The translations under genes were made by a program, and so were the position numbers. Below, in pieces: positions 1-7,298 of a stretch of DNA of 42,277 nucleotides (its first letter is position 1; each line of letters begins with the position of its first letter). The DNA comes from Mycobacterium sp. ACS4331. GTDB lineage: Bacteria; Actinomycetota; Actinomycetes; Mycobacteriales; Mycobacteriaceae. The notes under the pieces are model-generated. The model was not told where the DNA came from. It saw nothing but the letters and a program-made list of their open reading frames with translations, and made no database searches. The stretch is from NCBI RefSeq assembly GCF_001667265.1, contig NZ_LZHW01000084.1, positions 1-42,277 on the forward strand. Direction: 5' to 3'.

Positions 1-201
1 GAGTTGGCTTTGGCGTGCGGGCCCGACAACCGCAAAGTCAGCCCCACCAAATGGCGAACCCGCATGCGCCGCGGGCGGTGTGAATAGATCCCACCACCCC
101 ACCTCGACAACGGTGGACCACGGGTCAACGACCACCACCACCCCGAAAACCTCCTGAACCCACACCAGGAGGACGACGAAGGCGGCCCCGACCCCGGCTG
201 A
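1..201 (+). pseudogene. C-terminal remnant of a 13E12-type DUF222/HNH endonuclease
   Basis: Frame 1 from the first base reads ELALACGPDNRK..., then ends at the TGA at 199-201. The ACGPDNR and IPPPHLD...HHPENLL stretches are what I recognise as the end of the HNH domain of the mycobacterial 13E12/DUF222 repeat family. An in-frame TAG at 85-87 interrupts it just before IPPPHLD, where family members as I recall them have Trp (EWIPPPHLD), so a single TGG to TAG change is likely. The rest of the gene lies left of the window. These genes are multicopy, which would also explain a contig break here. Alternatively the protein really ends at 84 and the rest is read-through relic. Confidence 0.6.
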
Positions 202-229
202 CAGGTGGACAGCGCACGCGACCCCCCGA

Positions 230-249
230 CCCCGGCCGAACAGCCGGGG
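230..249 (+). terminator. Hairpin downstream of the HNH remnant
   Basis: A 7-bp perfect inverted repeat (CCCCGGC / GCCGGGG, 6-nt loop) lies about 30 nt after the TGA of the HNH remnant. There is no T-run, which is common for mycobacterial terminators. Confidence 0.35.
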
Positions 250-333
250 CCACCTGGGGGCGCACAGAGAGTCGTGTCGCTGTTGGTCGGCGGCATTGAC
301 TGAAACTGCCCGGCACTAGGATTGGAGAAGTCG

Positions 334-876
334 ATGGGACCGGAGGGCCCGACAGGATTGCCGAGGCCGACCAGGACGGGGACGCAGGTGAAGAGCGAAT
401 CTGACCGCGACCGCGATGAATCTGGCCGCCCCCGCAACTCACGGCCACGCGATGCGCTCGGCCGTCCACTTCCCGCCGACAGTCAGGGCGTCCCGCGCAT
501 CAGCGACGACCTGCGGCTCACCCCGGACGAGACCCTGCGATACACACAACGGCTGCTCGACGACGGCATGGCCTTTCACGCGCACGAAGTCTTCGAGGCC
601 GCCTGGAAGAACGGCCCCGCCGAGGAACGCGCTTTGTGGCAGGCGTTGGCTCAACTCGCGGTCGGCATCACCCACGTCCAACGGGGTAACGCCAAAGGCG
701 CTGCCGCACTGTTGTGTCGAGCGGCCGAACGCATCGGCGAAGTGACTCGCCCTCTGCCCTATCGGATCGACGGTGACGCGTTGATCGCGTACGCCGACAG
801 CCTCGCCGCCGATGTCGCCGCGGGCGTCGAGATCACCGCAACCCGACTGCGGCCAAGACTGCTGATCGAGACCTGA
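334..876 (+). CDS. DUF309 domain protein
   Basis: A 180-residue soluble protein of unknown biochemical role. The core carries the DUF309 signature FHAHEVFEAAWK (HxxHExxExxW, roughly residues 83-94) followed by a helical LAQLAVGITHVQRGN segment; in the family these His/Glu residues cluster in a small all-helical fold. I chose the ATG at 334 because GGAGAAG lies just upstream; an in-frame TTG at 322 and a GTG at 388 are alternatives, and the conserved part (DRDESGRPRN...) only begins after 388, so the first ~18 residues may not be translated. It is convergent with fbiC, with 57 bp between the stops. No role in F420 metabolism can be inferred from proximity alone. Confidence 0.85.
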   Translation: MGPEGPTGLPRPTRTGTQVKSESDRDRDESGRPRNSRPRDALGRPLPADSQGVPRISDDLRLTPDETLRYTQRLLDDGMAFHAHEVFEAAWKNGPAEERALWQALAQLAVGITHVQRGNAKGAAALLCRAAERIGEVTRPLPYRIDGDALIAYADSLAADVAAGVEITATRLRPRLLIET

Positions 877-933
877 CCGAACCCGCTGCGCGCGTGGCAC
901 ATCGAGCCTCACGGACACGCAGGACGAAAGGAC

Positions 934-3510
934 TCAAGCCGCGATTTCGGCGTAGGTCGTCGTCCGCTGACGCGCGGGCCGCCCAATACCCGCGGCGATC
1001 TCGACGAGTTCGGCGACGGTCTTGGCCGAGCCGTTCTCCGAACCAGCCATCCGCGAGATGGTCTCCTCCATCAACGTGCCGCCGAGATCGTTGGCCCCAC
1101 CACGCAGCATGACCTGCGTGCGTTCGATGCCGAGCTTGACCCAACTGGTCTGGATCTGAGAGATCCTGCCGTGCAGCATGATCCGGGCCAGCGCATGCAC
1201 CGCGCGATTGTCCCGGTGCGTGGGTCCCGGCCGCGCGGCACCCGCCAGGTACAGCGGCGAGGACTGGTGCACGAACGGCAATGGCACAAACTCGGTGAAA
1301 CCGCCCGTGCGGTCCTGAATCTCACGCAACACATTGAGGTGACCGACCCAATGCCGCGGGGTGTCGACGTGCCCGTACATCATGGTCGAACTCGACCGCA
1401 ACCCGACCTCGTGAGCGGTGCTGACCACCTCAATCCACATCGAGGTCGGCAGCTTGCCCTTCGTCAGGACCCAGCGCACCTCATCGTCGAGGATCTCGGC
1501 GGCAGTCCCCGGGATGGTGTCGAGCCCGGCCTCGCGCAGGGCAGTCAGCCATTCACGAATGCTCAACCCACTCTTCGTCACACCGTTGGCGATCTCCATG
1601 GGAGAGAACGCATGCACATGCATCGAAGGCACCCGCGCCTTGACGGCCCGCACCAGATCGGCGTAACCCGTCACGGGCAGTTCCGGATCGATGCCACCCT
1701 GCATGCACACCTCGGTCGCGCCCGCGACGTGCGCCTCCCAGGCTCGGTCGGCAACCTCGTCGGTCGACAGGGAGTAGGCGTCGGCATCGCCCTTGCGCTG
1801 CGCGAAGGCACAGAACCGGCAACCGGTGTAGCAGATGTTGGTGAAGTTGATGTTCCGGTTCACCACGAACGTCACGTCCTCGCCGACCACGTCGCGGCGC
1901 AGCGCGTCAGCGAGTGCGGTCACGGCCTCCAGTGCGGGACCGTCCGCGGTCGCCAGCGCCAGATACTCGTCGTCGCTGCAGCCGGCGGGGTCACGTTCGG
2001 CCGACCGCAGCGCCGACAGGACGTCGGTGTCGATCCGCTCGGGCGCACGCGCCGCAAGTTCGTGGACGTGCGCGCGGATGGACTCCCAGTCCCCGAACGC
2101 ACTGTCCAGATCGCTGCGCGTCTCCGTCAGCCGGCCGTCGGAGTCGATCGCGGTGTGCAGGTCAGTGCGCCCCAGCGACTCGGCGGCCTCGTCCGGTTCC
2201 TGCCAGGGCAGTCCCGTCGGATTGACGTCGCGGGCCCAACCGGTCTCGGGATCGGCAAGGGCGTCGACATGCGTTCGCACCCGCGGGTCGATCCACGCCG
2301 CACCAGCCTGGATGTACTTGGGATGCGCCGTCAGCCGCTGAACCAGGTCGTAACCGGCCTCGGCGGTGACGTCGGCGAGGTCATCCAATGCCGGCCAGGG
2401 CCGTTCGGGATTGACGTGATCTGGAGTCAACGGGGACACGCCGCCCCAGTCGTCGACGCCGGCGCCGACCAGTGCGAGGCACTCCTCGCGCGACACGAGG
2501 TTCGGGGGCGCCTGGATGCGCATGCCGGGTCCGAGCACCAGCCGGGCCACCGCAATCGTGGCCAGGAAGTCATCGAGTCCGGCATCCGGCGTCGACGCCA
2601 TCGCGGTGTGGTCCTTGGCTCGGAAGTTCTGCACGATCACTTCCTGGATGTGCCCGAACTCCTTGTGCGACTTCCGAATCGCATGAATCGTCTCGGCGCG
2701 CTCAGTCAGGTTCTCCCCGATCCCCACCAGCAGGCCCGTCGTGAACGGGATGGAGAGCCGACCAGCGTCGGTCAGCGTGCGCAGGCGAACCGCGGGATCC
2801 TTGTCCGGACTGCCGTAGTGCGCCTCGCCCTTGGTCTCGAACAGCCGCCGCGACGTCGTCTCCAGCATCATGCCCATCGAGGGCGCAACGGGCTTGAGCC
2901 GCGACAACTCCGACCAGCTCATCACGCCGGGATTGAGGTGCGGCAGCAGGCCGGTCTCCTCAAGCACACGAATCGCCATGGCGCGCACGTAGTCCAGCGT
3001 CGAGTCGTAACCGCGCTCGTCGAGCCACTGCCGCGCCTCCGGCCAACGCGCTTCGGGGCGATCGCCGAGCGTGAACAGAGCCTCTTTGCAGCCCAATTCG
3101 GCACCCTGACGGGCGACCTCGAGGATCTCGTCGGGCTCCATGTACATGCCCACACCCTGCTTGCGCAGCGCCCCCGGGACGGTGACGAAGGTGCAGTAGT
3201 GGCAGGTGTCCCGGCACAGGTGGGTGATGGGGATGAACACCTTGCGCGAATAGCTGATCGGCAGGCGCCCCTCCGGACCGCGTCGTCCGGTCGACTCCAG
3301 GCCCGCATCACGAACCCTCGCGGCGCTCGCGCACAGATCCGCCAAATCGTCACCACGGGCGGCCAGTGCGATGGCCGCCTCGTCGACATTCAGGATCACC
3401 CCGTCGCGGGCCCGCCGCAGGACTCGCCGCAGCGCCGATTGGCTGGGGGCGGCCGTATCCACGGGCATGACCGGTGTGGGCAGGTCGACGTGCTGCGGGT
3501 TCAGAGCCAC
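934..3510 (-). CDS. fbiC: FO synthase FbiC (CofG-CofH fusion)
   Basis: Bifunctional radical-SAM enzyme that builds 7,8-didemethyl-8-hydroxy-5-deazariboflavin (FO), the chromophore of coenzyme F420, from tyrosine and a flavin-pathway pyrimidine. The 858 residues contain two radical-SAM modules. The N-terminal CofG-like half has CRDTCHYC (Cys99, 103, 106), and the C-terminal CofH-like half has CYTGCRFC (Cys560, 564, 567); each CxxxCxxC set binds a 4Fe-4S cluster. Such fusion is usual in actinobacteria. The annotated start is a GTG at 3510 with GAGGA almost touching it, which is too close for a normal Shine-Dalgarno, so the true start could be leaderless or at Met15. It is transcribed divergently from the secreted-protein gene at 3710. 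Confidence 0.97.
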   Translation of the reverse strand: MALNPQHVDLPTPVMPVDTAAPSQSALRRVLRRARDGVILNVDEAAIALAARGDDLADLCASAARVRDAGLESTGRRGPEGRLPISYSRKVFIPITHLCRDTCHYCTFVTVPGALRKQGVGMYMEPDEILEVARQGAELGCKEALFTLGDRPEARWPEARQWLDERGYDSTLDYVRAMAIRVLEETGLLPHLNPGVMSWSELSRLKPVAPSMGMMLETTSRRLFETKGEAHYGSPDKDPAVRLRTLTDAGRLSIPFTTGLLVGIGENLTERAETIHAIRKSHKEFGHIQEVIVQNFRAKDHTAMASTPDAGLDDFLATIAVARLVLGPGMRIQAPPNLVSREECLALVGAGVDDWGGVSPLTPDHVNPERPWPALDDLADVTAEAGYDLVQRLTAHPKYIQAGAAWIDPRVRTHVDALADPETGWARDVNPTGLPWQEPDEAAESLGRTDLHTAIDSDGRLTETRSDLDSAFGDWESIRAHVHELAARAPERIDTDVLSALRSAERDPAGCSDDEYLALATADGPALEAVTALADALRRDVVGEDVTFVVNRNINFTNICYTGCRFCAFAQRKGDADAYSLSTDEVADRAWEAHVAGATEVCMQGGIDPELPVTGYADLVRAVKARVPSMHVHAFSPMEIANGVTKSGLSIREWLTALREAGLDTIPGTAAEILDDEVRWVLTKGKLPTSMWIEVVSTAHEVGLRSSSTMMYGHVDTPRHWVGHLNVLREIQDRTGGFTEFVPLPFVHQSSPLYLAGAARPGPTHRDNRAVHALARIMLHGRISQIQTSWVKLGIERTQVMLRGGANDLGGTLMEETISRMAGSENGSAKTVAELVEIAAGIGRPARQRTTTYAEIAA

Positions 3511-3709
3511 TCCTCGTTAACCCATCGATGGTTGAGATTCATCCGCATGTCTCACTATCTGAAACGTCGGTCCCTGCCCTGACGCCCCCACACTAGCCGC
3601 GCCCATCGCTTCGGTGAACACGCCCTTGGGTTGTGTCCGACAGTACCGACAGATCAGCGGGCGAGGGCGTAGATTCCACGGTGGCCAAATGCAGAGTCAG
3701 GGAGTTGGT
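3511..3709. promoter_or_regulatory. Divergent intergenic region fbiC / secreted protein
   Basis: This 199-bp stretch must hold promoters for fbiC (leftward) and the gene at 3710 (rightward). GGGAG at 3700-3704 serves the ATG at 3710. I do not see the tandem CTCAG box found in front of the other four paralogues. Confidence 0.5.
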
Positions 3710-4942
3710 ATGGGTGTTTCCGTTCGCTCGGTTCTGACCACCGGCGTCACCACTCTCACGGCCACCGCGATCGTGGCCGCCCCGATCGTGTCACCGCCCG
3801 TCCCTGCGGCGCCACCCGCCGTCACCTGGTCGGTGCAGAACACCGCGAGCGTGGCCCCCAATCTGTTCGACCTCCCCGCGCCGCCGCTGGAGGACGCGGT
3901 GGTGACCCCGATGAACGCGGCCTCGAACGTCATCGACACCGTCTACGCGTTCACTCGACGCTGGGCCAATTACGCCTCCCTCGACCTGGCACCGTGGGCG
4001 CTGAGCTTCGTCCCGTTCGGATACCTGGTCTCTGACCAGATCTTCATCTGGTACGAACCGTTCGTTCTCGCCGTGACCGACGCGTTCGTCTATGACTTCT
4101 TGGACCCGGTGGTCAACGACCCCCTCAACCTCGGGGTCTGGGGAGCCGGAATCGGTGCCATCGCCGACGCGGCCATCAACGGCGTGGTCGCCGGCATCCG
4201 CGGCGAGATCAATTACGTGCTGAGCCTGCAGTGGCTGCCATTCCCCGTGCCCCCGCTGCCGCCGTGGTGGCCCAGCCTCTCGTCGGTCGCGTCCGCGTCC
4301 GCCGCCACAGAGGGAGAGTCACTCCTCAAAGCCGGGATGACCCTCACGGAACTGTCCGAATCACTTGGACAGGCATGGAACGCCGAGATCCAGCCGGCGA
4401 TCCAGCGCGGCATTGACCACCTGACGCAGGCGCTCGACCCCACAACGTGGGTTCCCGCGCCCGACGGGATCGCCCCCGCCGACATCGCCGGCTCGGAGAA
4501 GGCGCCATCGCCGGTGCAGCCCACTGAGGTGGTGGGCACCGGCGACGGCCAGACACAGTCCGCGGTCCAGGAGACACTCCCGGGGCCGACGCCGAACACC
4601 GCCCCCGGCGCCGCACCTGACCCGGTCGACGTCACCACAGCCGCCGACGGGGCCGTCGAGCGTCCTCGGTCTGCCCTCGACAACGCCTTGTCACGCCTGG
4701 AACTGGCCAGAGAGAAGGCCGTCAGACACCTCGACAGGGTCGCCAGACCCGAGCGGTCTGCACCCGAAACCGCGCAGTCGGACACCGCAGACGACGCCAA
4801 GGCCGGCACCAGGACCGACTCAGCGGCCGGGGACAGTCCGCGCACCCGCGTCGTGGACGGCGTGAAGACCCGCTTGGCGAAAGCCGCCGAGCGGGCCACC
4901 AAGTCCACGTCGGCCCGCCGAGCCGCTCAGTCGGCGGAGTAG
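3710..4942 (+). CDS. Secreted Ala/Pro-rich protein with charged C-terminal tail (paralogue 1)
   Basis: A 410-residue protein of unknown function. It begins MGVSVRSVLTTGVTTL, a short basic start followed by a hydrophobic stretch and a Pro/Ala-rich cleavage region, so it is probably exported. The body (about residues 40-195) is rich in Trp/Tyr/Phe and hydrophobic segments. From about residue 230 it becomes Pro/Thr/Ala-rich and ends in a Lys/Arg/Ala-rich tail. The start at 3710 is preferred because GGGAG sits 5 nt upstream and because the N-terminus then matches the other paralogues; an in-frame ATG lies at 3689. M. tuberculosis has PE12 next to fbiC at this place. Its membership of the family is by signal peptide and overall architecture, not by detailed alignment. 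Confidence 0.8.
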   Translation: MGVSVRSVLTTGVTTLTATAIVAAPIVSPPVPAAPPAVTWSVQNTASVAPNLFDLPAPPLEDAVVTPMNAASNVIDTVYAFTRRWANYASLDLAPWALSFVPFGYLVSDQIFIWYEPFVLAVTDAFVYDFLDPVVNDPLNLGVWGAGIGAIADAAINGVVAGIRGEINYVLSLQWLPFPVPPLPPWWPSLSSVASASAATEGESLLKAGMTLTELSESLGQAWNAEIQPAIQRGIDHLTQALDPTTWVPAPDGIAPADIAGSEKAPSPVQPTEVVGTGDGQTQSAVQETLPGPTPNTAPGAAPDPVDVTTAADGAVERPRSALDNALSRLELAREKAVRHLDRVARPERSAPETAQSDTADDAKAGTRTDSAAGDSPRTRVVDGVKTRLAKAAERATKSTSARRAAQSAE

Positions 4943-4999
4943 GCACAAGGCCGGCGGAAGGGGAGGCCGAGGGGCCGACGTGCCCCGGTGCAAGGCCTT

Positions 5000-5025
5000 C
5001 TGACCGACCCGCCCCAACCGGTCAG
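5000..5025. terminator. Hairpin between convergent genes
   Basis: CTGACCG (5000-5006) and CGGTCAG (5019-5025) form a 7-bp perfect inverted repeat overlapping the stop codon of the leftward gene. It may act in both directions between the secreted protein and the Rv1171-type gene. Confidence 0.4.
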
Positions 5026-5504
5026 CGGTGGGCCTGCGCCCGGCGAAGCTTGTCGTCGTTGTGCCGTATCAGGAACCACGCGGCCGGTCCGGCTCCCACC
5101 ACGATGAGCAGGATCGGATAGAACGCACGCCAACCCGATCCGCCGAACATGATGTCCCCGCCGGGGCCCCCGAACGTCAGCAGTCCGGTGGTGATCAGCC
5201 ACGTCCACAGTGGGAGCGCCGCGACTCGAGTCTCCGTCGTCCACTGGCTGGCGGCCCACACCAGCGCCACGTTGACCAAGCCCGCGACAAGGGCACTGAC
5301 GGGGAACGGAACGACGCCGATGTAGAGCGGCAACAGGAGCGCAGACATCACGGCGCAGATGACGCCGTCGACGGCGAGAAGAGTCAGGACGATGACGCGA
5401 CTGGCGGAATCGACTCCGCGCTCGTCGGTCAGGTCGGGACGCTGTCGAGCAGCGCGGTCAGTGAGCCCACGACCCACTGGAAGTTGTCCAGCCGGTCCTG
5501 CCAA
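5022..5504 (-). CDS. Four-TM membrane protein, Rv1171 type
   Basis: A small integral membrane protein of unknown function with about four hydrophobic segments, a GGPGGDIMFGGSGW loop and a basic C-terminus. It occupies the place of Rv1171 between mshB and fbiC. The open frame has no ATG before the first TM segment: only a TTG at 5504 or a GTG at 5477 is available, and both lie inside the small ORF at 5429-5536, which is in another frame. So this is either a coupled gene with a non-ATG start, or the two ORFs are one protein split by a frameshift near 5430. The first ~25 residues as given are therefore doubtful. Confidence 0.7.
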   Translation of the reverse strand: MAGPAGQLPVGRGLTDRAARQRPDLTDERGVDSASRVIVLTLLAVDGVICAVMSALLLPLYIGVVPFPVSALVAGLVNVALVWAASQWTTETRVAALPLWTWLITTGLLTFGGPGGDIMFGGSGWRAFYPILLIVVGAGPAAWFLIRHNDDKLRRAQAHR

Positions 5505-5536
5505 TGCTGCTGGTTGGGGTCCAGATCCGGATCCAT
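5429..5536 (-). CDS. Small ORF overlapping the Rv1171-type gene
   Basis: A 35-codon ORF starting at an ATG (5536) preceded by GGAAGGGAC, a good ribosome site. It reads MDPDLDPNQQHWQDRL..., looks amphipathic and Trp-containing, and ends in SVPT at a TGA (5429-5431). It overlaps the start region of the downstream membrane protein in a different frame. Its well-placed Shine-Dalgarno and plausible residue composition suggest that it is translated. It may be an independent coupled peptide or the true N-terminus of the Rv1171-type protein separated by a one-base shift. Confidence 0.55.
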   Translation of the reverse strand: MDPDLDPNQQHWQDRLDNFQWVVGSLTALLDSVPT

Positions 5537-5694
5537 GGTTCGTCCCTTCCGATGCGCCGCTGTCGGCAGCCTACCCGACACGGGTAGTCACTACTCGAAT
5601 CTGCTGCCATGGCTACTCGTGTGCGGCGCAGGGCGTATCGCACCGTTATGAATCTCCGTAATTTTCTGCGCAGAGTCGAACCAAGGGGGGACCG

Positions 5695-5817
5695 ATGAGC
5701 AGCAGAGTCTGCACCGCCGTGATCACGCAGGGCCGCAGTGAATCACAGCCGCGAGCGCTACGGAACCGCGCGAAGAGGACTCGGACGCGCCGTTTCCGAC
5801 GCTCACCGAACATCTGA
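5695..5817 (+). CDS. Candidate 40-residue Arg-rich small protein
   Basis: An ATG at 5695 is preceded by AAGGGGGG with a 4-nt gap, one of the strongest Shine-Dalgarno sequences in the window. The ORF runs 40 codons to a TGA at 5815-5817, and a perfect 15-bp hairpin begins 12 nt later, followed on this strand by a T-rich run. The product starts MSSRVCTAVITQ and becomes very Arg-rich (RNRAKRTRTRRFRR), which could mean nucleic-acid binding or simply GC-rich random sequence. It lies opposite the leftward mshB/Rv1171 transcript. I recognise no homologue. Confidence 0.35.
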   Translation: MSSRVCTAVITQGRSESQPRALRNRAKRTRTRRFRRSPNI

Positions 5818-5828
5818 CCCGGTGACTT

Positions 5829-5865
5829 CGCCGGCGGGACTGCAGAGGGGGCAGTCCCGCCGGCG
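5829..5865. terminator. mshB terminator (probably bidirectional)
   Basis: A perfect 15-bp inverted repeat (5829-5843 and 5851-5865, 7-nt loop) lies 13 nt beyond the mshB stop. The plus strand continues into a T-rich stretch (5876-5880 region), so it can also end a rightward transcript from the small ORF at 5695. Confidence 0.8.
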
Positions 5866-5877
5866 ATTCCGGCTTTT

Positions 5878-6765
5878 CTACGGCAGGTCCAGACCTGCCA
5901 GCAGGTCGGTTTCCCAACCACGCTCGTTGCGCGCGCCGCTCTCCCCCGATACGAGGACGTAGTGCTCGTATCCCGAGATCGGCAGCGCGAGATTGTTCGA
6001 GAGCGCCGCAGCGCGGCCGGTGGGACCGACGACGACCTGTGTGGCGTGGGCCGCGAGCGCTTCGATCTTGGCGGTCAATCCATCGGTGGCATCGATCATT
6101 GTGGTGATCTGCTCGTCCGAGTAGCCGAACTCGATGTCGCTCGGGGGCAGCACCCAACCCGGCAGCAGATCAGCGGAGTCCAGGCCGGCGGCTGCGGCCT
6201 GGACGGCGCGACCGGAGAGGACCGTCCAATAGAACTTGGACACCGTCCAGGGCTCACCGGGGTAGTCCGTGGTGGCCGCGGCGGCCACCGCTGCCGTGGT
6301 GACCTGGTGTGCCCGGATGTGGTCGGGGTGCCCGTACCCGCCGTTGGGGTCGTAGGTGACGACGACGTGAGGACGCAGATCGCGAATGATCTCCACGAGA
6401 GCGCCGACGGCCTCCCTCTCATCCGCATCGACAAAGCGCTGCCGCTCACCGCGTGGAGGCGTTCCCGCCATCCCCGAGTCGCGCCAGCGTCCGGCGCCTC
6501 CGAGGAATATCGGGTCATCGATCCCGAGCAGGTGCAGCGCCGAGCAGAGTTCGGCGATGCGGTATCCCCCCAACTGATCGGCGTGATCGGCTGCCAGCAG
6601 TGCCCAGCGGTCCCCGATCACCTCCCCCTCTTCACCGAGCGTGCAGGTGACGACTCGAACCTCGGCGCCCAGTGCTGCGTAGTGGGCGATGGTGGCCCCG
6701 TTATTGATGGTCTCGTCATCTGGGTGCGCGTGCACAAAGAGAAGGCGTGGCCTTTCAGCTTGCAT
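5878..6765 (-). CDS. mshB: GlcNAc-Ins deacetylase MshB (mycothiol biosynthesis)
   Basis: A zinc-dependent deacetylase of the LmbE-like family that removes acetate from N-acetylglucosaminyl-inositol, giving the GlcN-Ins to which MshC adds cysteine in mycothiol synthesis. At 295 residues it has the family's usual length. The zinc-site motif AHPDDE lies at residues 13-18 (His14 and Asp17 as ligands, Asp16 as likely base), and GHPDH at 145-149 supplies the third ligand (His149). The start at 6765 is an ATG followed by MQAERPRLLFVHAHPDDE. It is flanked by a 533-bp divergent region and a strong terminator. A degenerate copy of the tandem CTCAG box lies 51 bp upstream. Confidence 0.96.
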   Translation of the reverse strand: MQAERPRLLFVHAHPDDETINNGATIAHYAALGAEVRVVTCTLGEEGEVIGDRWALLAADHADQLGGYRIAELCSALHLLGIDDPIFLGGAGRWRDSGMAGTPPRGERQRFVDADEREAVGALVEIIRDLRPHVVVTYDPNGGYGHPDHIRAHQVTTAAVAAAATTDYPGEPWTVSKFYWTVLSGRAVQAAAAGLDSADLLPGWVLPPSDIEFGYSDEQITTMIDATDGLTAKIEALAAHATQVVVGPTGRAAALSNNLALPISGYEHYVLVSGESGARNERGWETDLLAGLDLP

Positions 6766-6815
6766 CGACCCAGCGTAGCGGCGACCCTCTGGCGAATTCC
6801 GTCTACCGACGATTT

Positions 6816-6831
6816 CCCAGGTTGAGCTCAG
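6816..6831 (+). promoter_or_regulatory. Degenerate tandem CTCAG box upstream of mshB
   Basis: CCCAGGTTGAGCTCAG has the same layout as the boxes at 7224, 9288, 10996 and 14692 (two pentamers 11 bp apart), with one mismatch in the first pentamer. It lies 51 bp before the mshB start. Confidence 0.3.
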
Positions 6832-6932
6832 GTTCCCGGTGTCGGCAGCAAGGTTTTACGTCGCCGTCAGCACCTTTGGGCACGTCCACCAAGAGGTGTC
6901 ACACCTCCCATCGAGACTGTTCTGAGACCAAA

Positions 6933-6956
6933 TTTCGTTCACGTGTGCGAACGAAA
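6933..6956. promoter_or_regulatory. 24-bp operator-like palindrome
   Basis: TTTCGTTC and GAACGAAA are perfect 8-bp inverted arms around an 8-nt centre. Size and symmetry suit a dimeric repressor such as a TetR-type protein. It differs from the mycobacterial LexA box (TCGAAC-N4-GTTCGA). No regulator gene is adjacent. Confidence 0.45.
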
Positions 6957-7002
6957 CCTGCAGCGCCGCTAACCCGCCCTGTCGTTACCAGAACTTAACC
7001 GG

Positions 7003-7020
7003 AGCTGAGGTGACTCAGCT
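7003..7020. promoter_or_regulatory. Inverted repeat AGCTGAG/CTCAGCT
   Basis: Two perfect 7-bp arms with a 4-nt spacer contain the CTGAG/CTCAG pentamer in inverted rather than tandem order. It may be a variant site for the factor that reads the tandem boxes, or a weak hairpin. Confidence 0.3.
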
Positions 7021-7223
7021 AACAGTTACGGCGGCTGGACGCGATCTTGAAGGTTGCCAACAGCAGCAACAGCAGCCACACACGTATCCAGCAAACAGTG
7101 ACACACCGTGCCACGAGTTTCCGTTATTCACCCCTTCTTGCATGCGGGCGCACCCGCCTCCACGGCGTTAGCCAGCAAACATTCTTGAAACCGCAAAGAC
7201 TGTCCGATTTGGTCTGTGATTCC

Positions 7224-7239
7224 CTGAGCAGAACCTGAG
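7224..7239 (-). promoter_or_regulatory. Tandem CTCAG box A
   Basis: Read on the minus strand this is CTCAGGTTCTGCTCAG: two CTCAG pentamers starting exactly 11 bp apart, one DNA turn, the layout of tandem response-regulator half-sites. It ends 60 bp before the ATG at 7299. Matching boxes lie upstream of three other paralogues. Confidence 0.6.
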
Positions 7240-7298
7240 AAACTGGCCCAAGCTCTCAGCTACCCGGTTCAGCCCAACCAGATAGGGGAAGTAACAAA

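Larger units (their letters stand above)
5537..5877. other. Gap between small ORF and mshB
   Basis: This 341-bp stretch holds the promoter of the leftward small ORF/Rv1171-type pair, a candidate rightward small ORF (5695-5817) and the strong mshB terminator hairpin (5829-5865). Confidence 0.6.
6766..7298. promoter_or_regulatory. 533-bp divergent region mshB / paralogue 2
   Basis: A long, less GC-rich region without a convincing gene. It holds a degenerate tandem CTCAG box (6816-6831) near mshB, a 24-bp palindrome (6933-6956), a shorter inverted repeat (7003-7020) and a full tandem CTCAG box (7224-7239) near the gene at 7299. The short ORFs here lack Shine-Dalgarno sequences or conserved features. 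Confidence 0.6.

Noticed and set aside
1171..3582. 803-codon open frame on the plus strand
   Set aside because: It is antisense to fbiC, whose two radical-SAM motifs are certain. Long antisense frames are expected in high-GC DNA; residues are Arg/Gly/His-rich with no motif.
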